Positions 24,285 through 34,370 are shown, numbered from the stretch's first letter. The stretch is DNA of 64,000 nt from Bacillus sp. (in: firmicutes) (GCA_012842745.1 DUSF01000049.1:145566-209565), one strand, 5' to 3'. Notes: generated from the sequence alone by a model not told the origin. Translations and numbers: made by a program.

Positions 24285-27137
24285 CTATTCCGCCGTGAAT
24301 TTAATGACACGTTCCATGAACGATGAAAATTCCGCACGGGTTGTTGGCTTGGACGGTTTGAAGCTGCCATCTTCATAGCCGCCTGTAATTTTATTAGCAA
24401 GAAGGGCATCAATTGCTGTGGCTGCCCAGTGATTTGCTTTTACATCTGTAAATGTTTTGTCTGCTGCACCTTCCAATTTATAGGCGCGGGTCAAAATGAC
24501 AGCCATCTCAGCTCTAGTCAGCTTTGCATCCGGCGCGAACTTTCCTACTTGTTGGCCATTAATAATGCCTGCCTCTGAAACAGCTTTAATGGCATTATAA
24601 GCATAATGTGACTTTTTCACATCATTAAATAGAAACGGCAGGTCGCTTGCTTCGGTTAACTTGAATTCTCGGGCAATCATCGCAGCTGCCATTGCTCTTG
24701 TAATTTCGGCACTCGGTCTAAATGTTCCATCTTCATACCCATTGATAATGCCTCTGTCACTTAAAAAGGCGATTGACTTGTAAGCCCAATGATTATTTGA
24801 AATATCCTTAAAGGAAACCGTTTGGCTTGAGTTATTTCCATTTTCAGCAGATCCAGCAGGGGGTACTGCTCCTGTTCCACCGTTATTTCCAGCATTCCCT
24901 GCGGCTGGCGAATGATTGCTTACATATGCAGATTGCAATCCATCAAAATAAATGGCACCTTTGTTTTGTTTTTCTTTTACCGTTTCGGCAACATAGATGC
25001 GATCAAATTTCAACGGAAGCTGTAAGCCTGCTGGCACTTGGGCGCGCACGTATTGCCAGCCAGTCCATGTTAAACCATTTTCTTCTGTAAAATTAATCGT
25101 TTGCTGTTTTCCTGCGCCATCAATAATATGGGCGCGAAGCCAATGTCCTGCTCCATCACCTTTTACCCATACACCTAACTCTTTAGGGTAGCCTTGCAAT
25201 TCAATTGGCGTCTTTGCTTTTGCATAGGCAACTTTAATTCCCTCTTCCGCTGTTGTAAAATCATAATTTAATTTTAATGAATTTTTACCTTCTTGAACAT
25301 CACCGCTGCCTGATGCCAGTTCTACAGATGCATTCGCTTTAGCTTGTTCAGCAGTCCAATTTGCCAATGATTCAAAGCCGTCAATAAATACAGGGTCCAC
25401 GCCTACTTTTACAGGAATCGATGCTTTGTTATTTTCAAATGTTGCGATAATATTTCCTGCTGCTTTTTCCGTACCGGCCGTAAACTTACCATCAGCTGTG
25501 ATTGTACCGATATTTCCATCCACAGACCACTTAATTACAGAGCGATCAAAAACGATTGGCTCACCGCCGTTATAAATGGCGTTTGCTGTCAGTTGGATTG
25601 ATTCGTTCGTGCCAATCACGACTGATTTCGGTTCGATTTCAATTTTGTCTATTTTGTCGATTACTGTTACAGGCACCTCACCATAAGCGCCATTATAGCT
25701 GGCAAGAATTTTTCCGGTACCGGCATTTCCAGCAGTAAAGGTCATGCCATTTATTGTGCCAACATTGCCCTCAGCAGCTAGTGTAATATCACTAGCATTA
25801 ACTTTGACTGGGTTAAAATATTGATCAAGCGCATATTGAAGGTTCAATTGGACTGGTGTTCCTTTTAAAATTTTTCCGTTTGGTATTGAAAGTTTAAGAG
25901 TTTTAGGATCACTTGTTGGTGCTGAGCTAATCACTTGAAAAATTGATGAGACTTTGCGTTCGACCCCTTCAGAGGGCTTATTCACAAGTGTCGGCTGTAC
26001 ATTTCCAAGCGCGCGGACGGTCATTGCCGTTGAGCCGCCGCCATCAAGATTGATAGCATTATAAGCACCTAGTGAAATTAAATAGTCTGCAAGCTCCCGT
26101 AATGTCGCTCCATTACTATGTCCGTTTTGTCTACCGTCAACGGTTACTAAAAAGACTTTGTCCCCTGTCTGATTTGTAGCAATCGCTGTTCGTGGTTGCA
26201 GACTTTTTGCAAACGATTGATTTTCATCCATTGATATTGATACTTGTCCATTTTTTACTAACAACGGGCCTGTTCCAATCACATATTGAGCATCCTGCCA
26301 AACATCCCCTAATGAATACTGAAAATCTATCATATCGCCAACTTGAACATTTTTTAATCTCTCGCTCCATTCTGGTCCATGCGCGGAAATTACAAAGCCA
26401 TCGTATGGAATGGCAGCATTTCCACCTTCTCCGAATCTGGAAATCTGTGAAACTGTACCAGTCATCGTTTGCCCAACATAAAGCTCCGTCGGTATTGGCA
26501 TTACATTTGAAACGACAATCTCAGTTCCCCATTCGTTTGTGCCAGTTGTTTGCTTTGGAGACTTATATAAATGAATAGCGTTTTCCCCACGCTCGCCGTT
26601 GATTTTACTAATGTTTATTGAATTTCCAGCAATATTAGCAACCACATCTAATTTATAACGGTCAATGACGGCCTTGCCATAACGGTTAATCCCAAAGGCA
26701 ATCGGTTCGTTCGTTGGGCTTGTTGGCCCTTTAGTACCTGCAATCCCAATATTAATTAATTTATTATTCTCGGCAATTAGGTTAACAGGCATTTTTCCTG
26801 CCATATCAAAAAAGCCCGCATTCGCAGCACCAATGACAAAATGCCCTTCATAATTATTTTGCACCGCACGGTTAGAAACAGTTGTAACAGCTGTTAACGG
26901 ATTTGGCAAACTGACTTCTAATGAAGTAAATGGGTCATTCAAATCAATGTTTAGTAGATTAACAGCCCTTTCGTAGCTTCCATTATACTTTTGTTCAGTA
27001 TACGTAACGCCAGGCGAAACTTGTGTACTTTCTTCACCTATCTTCGTTCCAAAGGCAAAAACCGTGCTGCCAAAGCTCTGGAATACTAGCAAAATCGACA
27101 ATAAGATAGCAATCGTGTTGCGTTTTAATCGTATCAT
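24285..27137 (-). CDS. Exported phosphodiester glycosidase with Ig-like, carbohydrate-binding and three SLH domains
   Basis: 950 residues. A signal peptide (about 1-29) precedes a NAGPA-type phosphodiester glycosidase domain (about 75-405) with GAANAGFFDMAGK, YVIGTGPLLVKNG, RTAIATNQTGD, FLVTVDGR and NLDGGGSTAM. Two bacterial Ig-like segments (about 415-590) and a probable carbohydrate-binding beta-sandwich (about 595-755) follow. A glycine/asparagine-rich linker leads to three SLH domains (about 775-948) with ITRAMAAAMIA, LTRAEMAVILTRAY and TTRAEFSSF. The enzyme family removes sugars from phosphodiester linkages, so wall polymers or phospho-sugars are possible substrates. The SLH domains anchor it to the pyruvylated polymer made by the upstream locus. 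AAGGGAG precedes the ATG. Confidence 0.9.
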   Translation of the reverse strand: MIRLKRNTIAILLSILLVFQSFGSTVFAFGTKIGEESTQVSPGVTYTEQKYNGSYERAVNLLNIDLNDPFTSLEVSLPNPLTAVTTVSNRAVQNNYEGHFVIGAANAGFFDMAGKMPVNLIAENNKLINIGIAGTKGPTSPTNEPIAFGINRYGKAVIDRYKLDVVANIAGNSINISKINGERGENAIHLYKSPKQTTGTNEWGTEIVVSNVMPIPTELYVGQTMTGTVSQISRFGEGGNAAIPYDGFVISAHGPEWSERLKNVQVGDMIDFQYSLGDVWQDAQYVIGTGPLLVKNGQVSISMDENQSFAKSLQPRTAIATNQTGDKVFLVTVDGRQNGHSNGATLRELADYLISLGAYNAINLDGGGSTAMTVRALGNVQPTLVNKPSEGVERKVSSIFQVISSAPTSDPKTLKLSIPNGKILKGTPVQLNLQYALDQYFNPVKVNASDITLAAEGNVGTINGMTFTAGNAGTGKILASYNGAYGEVPVTVIDKIDKIEIEPKSVVIGTNESIQLTANAIYNGGEPIVFDRSVIKWSVDGNIGTITADGKFTAGTEKAAGNIIATFENNKASIPVKVGVDPVFIDGFESLANWTAEQAKANASVELASGSGDVQEGKNSLKLNYDFTTAEEGIKVAYAKAKTPIELQGYPKELGVWVKGDGAGHWLRAHIIDGAGKQQTINFTEENGLTWTGWQYVRAQVPAGLQLPLKFDRIYVAETVKEKQNKGAIYFDGLQSAYVSNHSPAAGNAGNNGGTGAVPPAGSAENGNNSSQTVSFKDISNNHWAYKSIAFLSDRGIINGYEDGTFRPSAEITRAMAAAMIAREFKLTEASDLPFLFNDVKKSHYAYNAIKAVSEAGIINGQQVGKFAPDAKLTRAEMAVILTRAYKLEGAADKTFTDVKANHWAATAIDALLANKITGGYEDGSFKPSKPTTRAEFSSFMERVIKFTAE

Positions 27138-27152
27138 TACATTCTCTCCCTT

Positions 27153-27171
27153 ATTGGGACTAGGAACATGT
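27153..27171 (-). other. Small GGGAC/GTCCC hairpin before the glycosidase gene
   Basis: GGGAC and GTCCC flank a 9-base loop between the YdcF-type gene and the glycosidase ribosome site. It could attenuate read-through or stabilise the message. No T run follows. Confidence 0.4.
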
Positions 27172-27179
27172 CCCGTGCC

Positions 27180-27779
27180 CTAATATTTAAGCCAATAAAC
27201 AACAAACTTCGCCCATTCTGTAAGAACGATTTGCTGTTTTTCGGAATCCTTCCACCAATCTTTTAAACTATCAATTCGTTCATCAGGAGCATTGGCGTAT
27301 GTGAGCTTAATAGTAGTGCCTGCAAAAACTTTGTCGAAAACAAATTTGCTTCTTTTTGAATGCCAATCAGTTGTTACGATAATAGCAGATTGATAGTTTT
27401 TTTCGAGCATCAGTTTTTTAGAGTATAACGCATTTTCATAGGTACTTCTTGAGTCAGTTTCTTCCATGATTGCATCTAGAGGCACCCCTAGTTCCAATGC
27501 CAACGCTGTCATTTCCTCAACAGCCTTTGTCCGCCACGAAAGATCTGTGCCATCGGAAAAAATTAATGCATCCGCCAAGCCTTGATTGTAAAGTTCAACA
27601 GCCCTTTTCGTACGTTCCCCTTTGATTTCCCCACCAAGAACGATAATGACATCACTTTTTTTCGCTGTCTCATCAGCAATTAAAAAATCCGCCATGTATT
27701 GCAACAACGGATTTTTTGCAATGAAACCTATTATTATGAAGAACAATAAAACGATTGAAAAAAATTTTAACTTCCTCAT
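27180..27779 (-). CDS. YdcF/ElyC family (DUF218) membrane protein
   Basis: 199 residues. One N-terminal membrane helix (about 5-25) precedes a DUF218 domain: SDVIIVLGGEIKGERTKRAVELYNQG, ALIFSDGTDL, ESRSTYENALYSKKLM-like DSRSTYENALYSKKL, and IIVTTDWHSKRSKFVF. Members of this family affect envelope integrity and cell-wall lipid carrier economy in Gram-negatives, but the reaction is unknown. Its ATG immediately follows the stop of the small gene upstream (TAAATG), and it lies 43 bases before the SLH glycosidase, so the three may form one operon. Confidence 0.85.
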   Translation of the reverse strand: MRKLKFFSIVLLFFIIIGFIAKNPLLQYMADFLIADETAKKSDVIIVLGGEIKGERTKRAVELYNQGLADALIFSDGTDLSWRTKAVEEMTALALELGVPLDAIMEETDSRSTYENALYSKKLMLEKNYQSAIIVTTDWHSKRSKFVFDKVFAGTTIKLTYANAPDERIDSLKDWWKDSEKQQIVLTEWAKFVVYWLKY

Positions 27780-27932
27780 TTACTTTGCGCCTACTGATTT
27801 CATTAGCAATATAATTTCTTCCACCATTTCCTTCGGATTATTAATGATTGATTTTTCTCCTTTTATGTAAACAGATTGAAGAATTGCTAGAAGATCGTCT
27901 TCATTTAATTTACTAACCTTCGAATCACTCAT
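27780..27932 (-). CDS. Small conserved-looking protein, 50 residues
   Basis: The likely start is the ATG at 27932 (MSDSKVSKLNEDDLLAILQ), preceded by AAGGTGAT at good spacing. A longer frame to 27983 has no ribosome site. The product is acidic and helical with no signal peptide or membrane segment. The stop abuts the next ATG (TAAATG), implying coupling with the YdcF-type gene. I do not recognise a family. Confidence 0.65.
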   Translation of the reverse strand: MSDSKVSKLNEDDLLAILQSVYIKGEKSIINNPKEMVEEIILLMKSVGAK

Positions 27933-28173
27933 TATGTATATCACCTTCAATTCTATTACTTTTACTACTATATATATCGACAAAATCTAATCATTTTTGT
28001 CCGTTCTATTATAACATGTATGTAAAATTCTGTCTTGTTTTTGAGAAGTGTGGCACTATACTATCAAGCTACGATATTGTAGCGCGTACCACAATATAAA
28101 ATTTTATATTATAATGGTTAGATAAACTTAATGTATGGACTGTTTATGTTAAAAATTGGTGGTGTCTCATTTT

Positions 28174-29883
28174 ATGTTAGTAAACGAAATTTCAAAAGAA
28201 AAAATTACATATTGTATCGAGAATCTTCAAAATATGTTTAATCCTAAAGTTGAACACGACTATAGAATGTTGAAACGGGGTCTTAGCTTATATAGGGATG
28301 GTGCTGTTTTTAATGCTGTTGTTGGTGGTGAAACGGTAAAAGCCAATGTTCTTGATGACAGATGCACTTATGATATAGAACTTGAGTTAGATTTTATGGA
28401 AATAAGCTTTTGTAGCTGCCAAAAAGAGGATGAGGTTTTTTGCGTGCATAAGCTTGCCACATTATTTTATTTATTTTCATTGTTCGACAGTCCCGGTGAA
28501 TTTTTTAATAACTGGAAAGCGGGTTATAAATATACACCACTCGAAAAAAAACAACCCACGCCGAAAAAATCAATTTTTGAAGCGCCGAAAGAGAAGGAGC
28601 GGTTGTATCAAGAGGATTCACTTGAAAGCTGGCTTACCTATTTTAATGAAAAATATGTTCAGTTCACAAAAAAAAGGGAAGCGCGAATGGCGCTCTATTG
28701 GACCCATCCCCGTAATAACAATATTGCAGAAGATCTTTATGAAACATACTACCCAAGCCTAATGGATACGCCTTTGCCTTCATCAGCTTTTGGTGAACTA
28801 TTATTTCATATTCATGCGGCAATTACAGTTTTCGAAAAAATACTAGAGGCTGCCCAAGTAAGTTATGCTTCTATGTATTCAAATCATTATACCGGGAAAT
28901 ATGTGAATGAAATTATTTCTGATATCGTTGAGCTTGCATACAAATTAAGAAAAAGCACGTTCAAGCACACAGCTAAAGACGAAAAAGTTCTAAGCGAAAC
29001 ACCACAGCGGATGATGGATATTTTGCTCATGTCTAAAGATTTTCAATATGACCGCTTTTACCTTTTTCAAATTGTTACTACAAATTTAATTGATAAAAAA
29101 GAAGTGATTGATAAACTTGTCCAAAAATTCTTAGCCCGCTACAAACAGGAAGAAAAATTGAAGCAAACGGGAAAAGTGAATTTTTCATCAGAATGCCGAT
29201 TGGCACTTGCACATTTTGATTTCATGCTCGAAAAAGATAAAGAGGCGATGGAACGTCTTGCTGAAGGAGCAGCAAACGAGGTTTACTACCATACAACATG
29301 GTTTAAAACGTTGGCGCAAAATAAAATATGGACTCGCTTTGAATTATGGCTTCCTTTTATCGAGGAAAAGATGAGCGCTTTTATTCAACAGTATGGTGAA
29401 CAGAATCTAAAACAGCAGTTAACAACGTTCTACTTATTTTTTATAAAAGAATATGCAAGCGAAAAAGGTGCTGGAGAGATTTTCATTAATACTTTGCATA
29501 AATGGCTCCCATACAGCCATGTTGACTTCTGTGAATATTTATTGGAGAAAAAGGAATTCAAAAAATGGGCTGAGCTCCAGCTTTTCACTAACATGCCGAT
29601 TGAAAATTTGGACCGGGAGCTGTTAAAGGAAATCGAGAGCGAAGACCGCACTTCCCTTCTTCCGCTTTATCACAATGCCGTTGAAAGGGCAATTGCGTTG
29701 AAAAGCCGCGATGCCTACAAGCAGGCAGTAAAATATTTACGAAAGCTACGCACTCATTACAAGGCATTAAAAAAAGAAGACTTATGGAACAACTATATTC
29801 ATGCGCTTTCAACAAAATATAAAAGATTAAGAGCCTTTCAAGAGGAATTGCGAAAAGGGAAAGGAAAATTAATCAATGATTAA
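28174..29883 (+). CDS. ywqB: SWIM zinc-finger protein (YwqB-type)
   Basis: 570 residues from the ATG at 28174, with GGTGGTG upstream. An in-frame TTG at 28156 is the alternative start. The SWIM motif CxC-xn-CxH is visible as CSCQKEDEVFCVHK (about residues 85-98), after YRDGAVFNAVVGGETVKANV. The rest is helical with no other known motif. SWIM domains bind DNA or protein. The gene overlaps the following SNF2 helicase by 8 bases, and the same pair (ywqB-ywqA) occurs in B. subtilis, so the two probably work as a complex. The cellular task is not established. Confidence 0.88.
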   Translation: MLVNEISKEKITYCIENLQNMFNPKVEHDYRMLKRGLSLYRDGAVFNAVVGGETVKANVLDDRCTYDIELELDFMEISFCSCQKEDEVFCVHKLATLFYLFSLFDSPGEFFNNWKAGYKYTPLEKKQPTPKKSIFEAPKEKERLYQEDSLESWLTYFNEKYVQFTKKREARMALYWTHPRNNNIAEDLYETYYPSLMDTPLPSSAFGELLFHIHAAITVFEKILEAAQVSYASMYSNHYTGKYVNEIISDIVELAYKLRKSTFKHTAKDEKVLSETPQRMMDILLMSKDFQYDRFYLFQIVTTNLIDKKEVIDKLVQKFLARYKQEEKLKQTGKVNFSSECRLALAHFDFMLEKDKEAMERLAEGAANEVYYHTTWFKTLAQNKIWTRFELWLPFIEEKMSAFIQQYGEQNLKQQLTTFYLFFIKEYASEKGAGEIFINTLHKWLPYSHVDFCEYLLEKKEFKKWAELQLFTNMPIENLDRELLKEIESEDRTSLLPLYHNAVERAIALKSRDAYKQAVKYLRKLRTHYKALKKEDLWNNYIHALSTKYKRLRAFQEELRKGKGKLIND

Positions 29884-32773
29884 AAAACAACTTCAATACG
29901 AAATTCAGATTGACTATATAGGTTCAAAACAATTTTATTTAACCGCTAAACATTTGCAGCAAAAACAACGCTTAATACCACTTGCAAATTGGCGGCCACT
30001 CTTTTTTTCTTGGCATTCTGAAAGCTATTTTGGAACGAGCTTTCCTGAGATGAACGAAGGGGTTTTGTTGTCTTCATTTGAAACACTGCAATTCTTCTCG
30101 GAGCCTGGGCATTCCTGTTCACTTTTTTCTTTTACATGCAGCGAACGCGTGAAATGGCTACAAAAATGCGCACCTATTATTATGAAGGAAATTCATGAGG
30201 AGCGTTTTTTACCAGACTTTGAACAGTGGAGGACTGGTACGTTCGGTTGGAAACTAATGATGGGACTTGATGCACTTTCGCCTTCGGAAGAGCCCTCCCT
30301 GTTTACGTATGAGTTTATTCGTGAATGGGTTTCAGATGCAATCATGGCATTCGTTGAGCACGATGAGAAGTTGGGTGCACATTGGGCTGATATTATTACA
30401 AAAAATCCGCAGTTATTGAAGGAAGGGGCTGGCTTAGATGAAGCAACCGGCTTTTTCAATGAAGAAGCGTGGTTAGAACGAATTGGCTGGATTGAAGATC
30501 AAACACCATTTACCGTTGCATTAAGATTGAGCGAGCCTGATGATGTGCTGTTGGATGGCTCGAATGAACAGCAAGACGATAATGCATGGACATTAGATAT
30601 CGTTTTACGTGACAAAATTAAAACAAATCATTGGCTTGTCTGGAAAGGCAAAGAAACTGCAAACGAAGTTCCTATCGAATGGCAGGACTTCCTTGATAAA
30701 ATCGACAGGAACAAGGAGTTATGGTTTCACATCGTTCCTTGGTTACAATCATCCAGCACTGAAAATGAACATGATATTATTTATACGCTTCAAGAGGCGG
30801 AAGCTTGGGTATTTTTAACCGAAGCTAGCATCGCGCTTGCCGAAGCAGGGGTTGAAGTCCTTCTTCCTTCATGGTGGCAGGAAATTCGGGCGATGAATCC
30901 GAAGTTAAAAATTCAACTGCGCTCTTCGGTTGGGTCGTCTCAACAATCACTTTTAAGTTTCCAAGCGATAAGTGATTTTGACTGGAAATTCGCAACAGGA
31001 AATGCCGAATTAAATGAGGAAGAATTCTTACAATTAGTTGAACAAAATCGACGCTTAGTCAAAGTGAACGGGAAGTGGATGAAGCTAGACCCTGCATTTA
31101 TTAAACAAGTTAAAGATATTATGGGCCGCGTCAAAAAAGAAGGGCTTTCGTTCCAAGACATCCTTGCACGGGACTTCACTGCAACTGGTGGTACAGCCGA
31201 ACAAGAGAACCCAGAGCTTGATAACCCACTATCGCAAATTCAAATTGGACTAAACACCCATTTAGAAAAATTACTATTTCACTTGCATAACATACCATCC
31301 ATTCCTTCTATAAGAATACCAAAAAGCTTGCATGGTGAATTGCGCGCTTATCAAAAGCAAGGCGTGGAATGGCTTGTATTCCTGCGAAAATTCGGATTTG
31401 GCGCCTGTCTTGCCGACGATATGGGGTTAGGCAAAACAGTACAGATGATTACTTATTTCTTATATATAAAAAGACATGAAAAACTAGCAATGCCGGCGCT
31501 AATTATTTGTCCAACTTCTGTCTTGGGAAACTGGCAAAGAGAATTGCAAAAATTTGCTCCTTCGCTGAAAGTTCATCTTCACTACGGTAGTTCAAGAAAG
31601 AAGAGTGAAGAATTAGCTCGTTTAGTTCAAGACTTTGATATTATTTTAACGACTTATGCGTTATCAGCTATTGATGAAGATGATTTAAAAGCAATTTCTT
31701 GGAGCACGATTTGCCTTGATGAAGCACAAAATATTAAAAATGCTTTCACGAAGCAGTCGAAAGCAATCCGGAACTTTTCTGGCCAACATCATATCGCTCT
31801 AACTGGAACGCCAATTGAAAATCGGCTGACAGAGCTTTGGACCATCTTTGATTTTATGAACAAAGGTTATTTCGGAAGCCTTACCTCTTTCTCAAAGCGA
31901 TATGTGACGCCAATTGAGAAAAACAAAGATGAACAGCGTATTAAACAAGTGCAGCAGCTTGTGAAACCATTTTTACTTCGGCGTACGAAAAAAGATGAAA
32001 GCGTCAGCTTAAATCTACCAGATAAACTAGAGCAAAAGGAATACATCCCACTTACAGTTGAACAGGCCTCACTCTACGAGCAGCTTGTTCAGGATACGTT
32101 CAGCAAAATTGAAAAGCTGTCTGGTATGGAGAGGCGCGGCCTTATTTTATCGATGTTGACAAAACTGAAGCAAATTTGCAACCATCCGGCTCTCTACTTA
32201 AAAGATGACTTTTCAGATTCGGAAATGGCGATCATTGAACAGTCTAATAAAATGGAAAAGCTTGTAGAGCTGATTGAAAATATTTTAGCTCAGGGTGAAA
32301 GTAGTTTAATCTTTACGCAATACATCGGAATGGGTAAATTAATTCAACATGTAATCAATCGGCATTTTGGGGAAACAGTTCATTTTCTGCAAGGCAGTTT
32401 AAGAAAACAGGAACGGGATACGATCATTGATTCCTTCCAAGAAGGAAAACAAAAGCTGCTTATTTTATCATTAAAAACGGGTGGAACAGGATTGAATTTG
32501 ACGGCTGCCAATCATGTCATCCATTATGACCGTTGGTGGAATCCTGCCGTTGAAAATCAAGCTACTGACCGTGCATACCGAATCGGTCAAAAACGGTTTG
32601 TCCATGTTCACAAGCTCATAACAACAGGAACATTGGAAGAAAAAATTGATGAAATGATTGAAAAAAAGAAATCATTAAGCGATGAAATTATTTCCGGCGA
32701 AAACTGGATTACCGAACTTTCAACAGACGAGCTCCGCGATTTATTTACACTTCGGAAGAGTTGGAGTGAATAA
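29876..32773 (+). CDS. ywqA: SNF2-family helicase (YwqA-type)
   Basis: 965 residues. The N-terminal half (about 1-460) is the bacterial SNF2 accessory region. The SNF2 ATPase core follows: LRAYQKQGVEWL, Walker A DDMGLGKTVQM, ICPTSVLGNWQRELQKF, Walker B-type CLDEAQNIKN, and ALTGTPIENRLTELW. The helicase C-terminal domain has LIFTQYIGMG, LSLKTGGTGLNLTAANHVIHYDRWWNPAVENQATDRAYRIGQ (split here only for description), including the QATDRAYRIGQ motif VI. Such enzymes translocate on duplex DNA and remodel nucleoprotein. Its start lies inside the end of the SWIM gene, so translation is coupled. A strong terminator follows. Confidence 0.96.
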   Translation: MIKKQLQYEIQIDYIGSKQFYLTAKHLQQKQRLIPLANWRPLFFSWHSESYFGTSFPEMNEGVLLSSFETLQFFSEPGHSCSLFSFTCSERVKWLQKCAPIIMKEIHEERFLPDFEQWRTGTFGWKLMMGLDALSPSEEPSLFTYEFIREWVSDAIMAFVEHDEKLGAHWADIITKNPQLLKEGAGLDEATGFFNEEAWLERIGWIEDQTPFTVALRLSEPDDVLLDGSNEQQDDNAWTLDIVLRDKIKTNHWLVWKGKETANEVPIEWQDFLDKIDRNKELWFHIVPWLQSSSTENEHDIIYTLQEAEAWVFLTEASIALAEAGVEVLLPSWWQEIRAMNPKLKIQLRSSVGSSQQSLLSFQAISDFDWKFATGNAELNEEEFLQLVEQNRRLVKVNGKWMKLDPAFIKQVKDIMGRVKKEGLSFQDILARDFTATGGTAEQENPELDNPLSQIQIGLNTHLEKLLFHLHNIPSIPSIRIPKSLHGELRAYQKQGVEWLVFLRKFGFGACLADDMGLGKTVQMITYFLYIKRHEKLAMPALIICPTSVLGNWQRELQKFAPSLKVHLHYGSSRKKSEELARLVQDFDIILTTYALSAIDEDDLKAISWSTICLDEAQNIKNAFTKQSKAIRNFSGQHHIALTGTPIENRLTELWTIFDFMNKGYFGSLTSFSKRYVTPIEKNKDEQRIKQVQQLVKPFLLRRTKKDESVSLNLPDKLEQKEYIPLTVEQASLYEQLVQDTFSKIEKLSGMERRGLILSMLTKLKQICNHPALYLKDDFSDSEMAIIEQSNKMEKLVELIENILAQGESSLIFTQYIGMGKLIQHVINRHFGETVHFLQGSLRKQERDTIIDSFQEGKQKLLILSLKTGGTGLNLTAANHVIHYDRWWNPAVENQATDRAYRIGQKRFVHVHKLITTGTLEEKIDEMIEKKKSLSDEIISGENWITELSTDELRDLFTLRKSWSE

Positions 32774-32826
32774 AGAGAGTGGGTATGGATTTTTGTTTAC
32801 TGAAAATCCATACTCTTATTTTTTGC
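32774..32826 (+). terminator. Terminator between ywqA and ssbB
   Basis: A 10-12 bp stem (GTATGGATTTT paired with AAAATCCATAC) is followed by TCTTATTTTTT on the plus strand. The convergent ssbB ends just beyond it, so it may act in both directions. Confidence 0.85.
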
Positions 32827-32833
32827 ACAAAAT

Positions 32834-33196
32834 TTATCCATCCACCTTTTCAGCCACGGGAGCTTGGTTCATATTATTTTTCAATGTAATAAACCTTACT
32901 CTGTCAGCGACAACTTCAGTTACATAAATCCGCTTTCCTTCGTTATTATCATAATACCTTGATTGGAGGCGGCCTATTATGCCGATTAATGACCCTTTTA
33001 AACAATAATTTGCTAGATTTTCTGCTGATTTGCGCCAAATATGACAATTTACAAAGTCCGTATCATACTCCCCCTTCGCGTTTTTAAAATTACGATTTAC
33101 AGCAATTGTAAACTTCGCGACTGCAATTCCGTCAGCAGTATAACGCAATTCTGGATCCTTTGTTATTCTGCCAACTAATGTTACTTGGTTAATCAT
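32834..33196 (-). CDS. ssbB: Single-stranded DNA-binding protein, SsbB type
   Basis: 120 residues forming one OB fold: [63 protein letters not shown] and [12 protein letters not shown]. The long flexible linker and acidic DDDIPF-type tip of replicative SSB are absent, as expected for the competence-linked short paralogue SsbB (YwpH). It coats incoming single strands during transformation. Neighbours ywqA and ywpF match the B. subtilis ssbB region. No convincing ComK box (AAAA-N5-TTTT pair) was seen upstream, so regulation by ComK is not shown here. Confidence 0.92.
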   Translation of the reverse strand: MINQVTLVGRITKDPELRYTADGIAVAKFTIAVNRNFKNAKGEYDTDFVNCHIWRKSAENLANYCLKGSLIGIIGRLQSRYYDNNEGKRIYVTEVVADRVRFITLKNNMNQAPVAEKVDG

Positions 33197-33621
33197 AGCT
33201 CATCACGCCTTCACATTTATTTTATTAAAGTAGAGATTTGGGGATGTTCTTTCTTTGAACCTCATCCTCATCAAAATAAAGAATCGCGGGCATTGATTCT
33301 TATATTGGGGGGCTACAACATTTTGTAAGAATAAGAAAGAAAGACCATATAGAGGCTTTTCTTACTACTAAAATACAAACTTATTCAATTTCATGCAAAT
33401 CGGCAAAATTAAAAATCCCGAACAAAAACGCTCTCGGATTTTTTAAATTGTCCTAAAGTAATTTTGAAAATCTTAAGTGAAAATTAATAAAAAAATGCTC
33501 TTTACCTAATTTTAAATTTTTTTCAAACAAACAATACGGTTGATTGGACACCGATAAAAAATTGTTGCAACGTGTTATAATAATGATTAGACTAGATTGT
33601 ACACTAAAGGAGGACGATGCT
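33197..33621. other. Gene-free divergent region between ssbB and ywpF
   Basis: No gene found. Hairpins lie at 33279-33301 (AAGAATC/GATTCTT) and at about 33407-33445 (AAAAATCC...GGATTTTTT, T or A runs on both sides, so a bidirectional terminator is possible). What transcript the latter would end is unclear. The ywpF ribosome site AAAGGAGG lies at 33606-33613. Confidence 0.55.
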
Positions 33622-34104
33622 TTGAAATCATTCCGACTTTGCAAGTTAATGGTTTTCGTTGAAGAGCATAATCAAATGACTAAGCATGAAATTCCACTAA
33701 ACGATGGATTAATCATTAATAAAGAAAATACGGATGACCATTGGTTAATTGAGGGACTTATTCAAAAAGATCTTTTTCAATTTTTCAATACTTTACAAGC
33801 TAACAATGAACTCATGATTGCCGAGGCAACCATTACGAGCATAGATAATCCTCCGGTATCTTTTGTTGCCAAAGTAAGTGAAATTAAATTTTTAAAGGAT
33901 CAGCTCCAGCTTCTTTTAGACAGTAAAAGGCTCATCCGAAAAGACACTATCTCTGAAATTATTCTTAAAGATTTAATTAACAAAGGACTATCAGGAGAAC
34001 AATTATTAAACGAATTTAAACGAATAAAAAAAGAACGTGGAAATGAGTTCCAATTAATCGTTGAAAATGACATAAAAATAATGAAGGAAAAGAATATTTT
34101 TTGA
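33622..34104 (+). CDS. ywpF: YwpF-like family protein
   Basis: 160 residues starting at TTG (33622), 8 bases after AAAGGAGG. An ATG two bases upstream of it is out of frame and a longer in-frame extension has no ribosome site. The product KSFRLCKLMVFVEE, IPLNDGLIINKENTDDHWLIEGLI resembles the YwpF-like family (PF14183) of Bacilli. The N-terminal half is beta-rich; the C-terminal half is helical and charged. Function is unknown. The ssbB-ywpF neighbourhood matches B. subtilis. Confidence 0.8.
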   Translation: MKSFRLCKLMVFVEEHNQMTKHEIPLNDGLIINKENTDDHWLIEGLIQKDLFQFFNTLQANNELMIAEATITSIDNPPVSFVAKVSEIKFLKDQLQLLLDSKRLIRKDTISEIILKDLINKGLSGEQLLNEFKRIKKERGNEFQLIVENDIKIMKEKNIF

Positions 34105-34177
34105 TATTTTGGCGAAACAAAAGACTGACTCAAAACAAACGGATAAACCCTTTGTTTTAAGTCAGCCTCTTTGGGAA

Positions 34178-34342
34178 TTATTTCAAAATTATTGGAGCAG
34201 CAGATCCTTCTGAATTGTCATCTTTTTTCTCGTCTATCTTAATAATGATATACGGTCTGCTATCCTCTACCCCTTTTTTCAAATAAATAAGAGATTTTCT
34301 TTCATGGATATATGAAACCGAGTTCCGCCTTTTTTCTTTCAT
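34178..34342 (-). CDS. Small basic protein, 54 residues, unknown
   Basis: A clean frame from ATG 34342 to TAA 34178 gives MKEKRRNSVSYIHERKSLIY, then LKKGVEDSRPYIIIKIDEKK and a short acidic/serine tail ending PIILK. AAGAGGAG lies about 14 bases before the ATG, a long spacing; an in-frame GTG lies closer to it. It begins 28 bases after the 143-residue gene on the same strand, so the two are likely an operon. No family recognised and no membrane segment. Confidence 0.5.
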   Translation of the reverse strand: MKEKRRNSVSYIHERKSLIYLKKGVEDSRPYIIIKIDEKKDDNSEGSAAPIILK

Positions 34343-34370
34343 AACTATAGTAGACACTCCTCTTGTATTA

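Noticed and set aside
33197..33330. ComK boxes upstream of ssbB
   Set aside because: I looked for paired AAAA-N5-TTTT boxes and found none convincing; ssbB control by ComK is not supported by this sequence.
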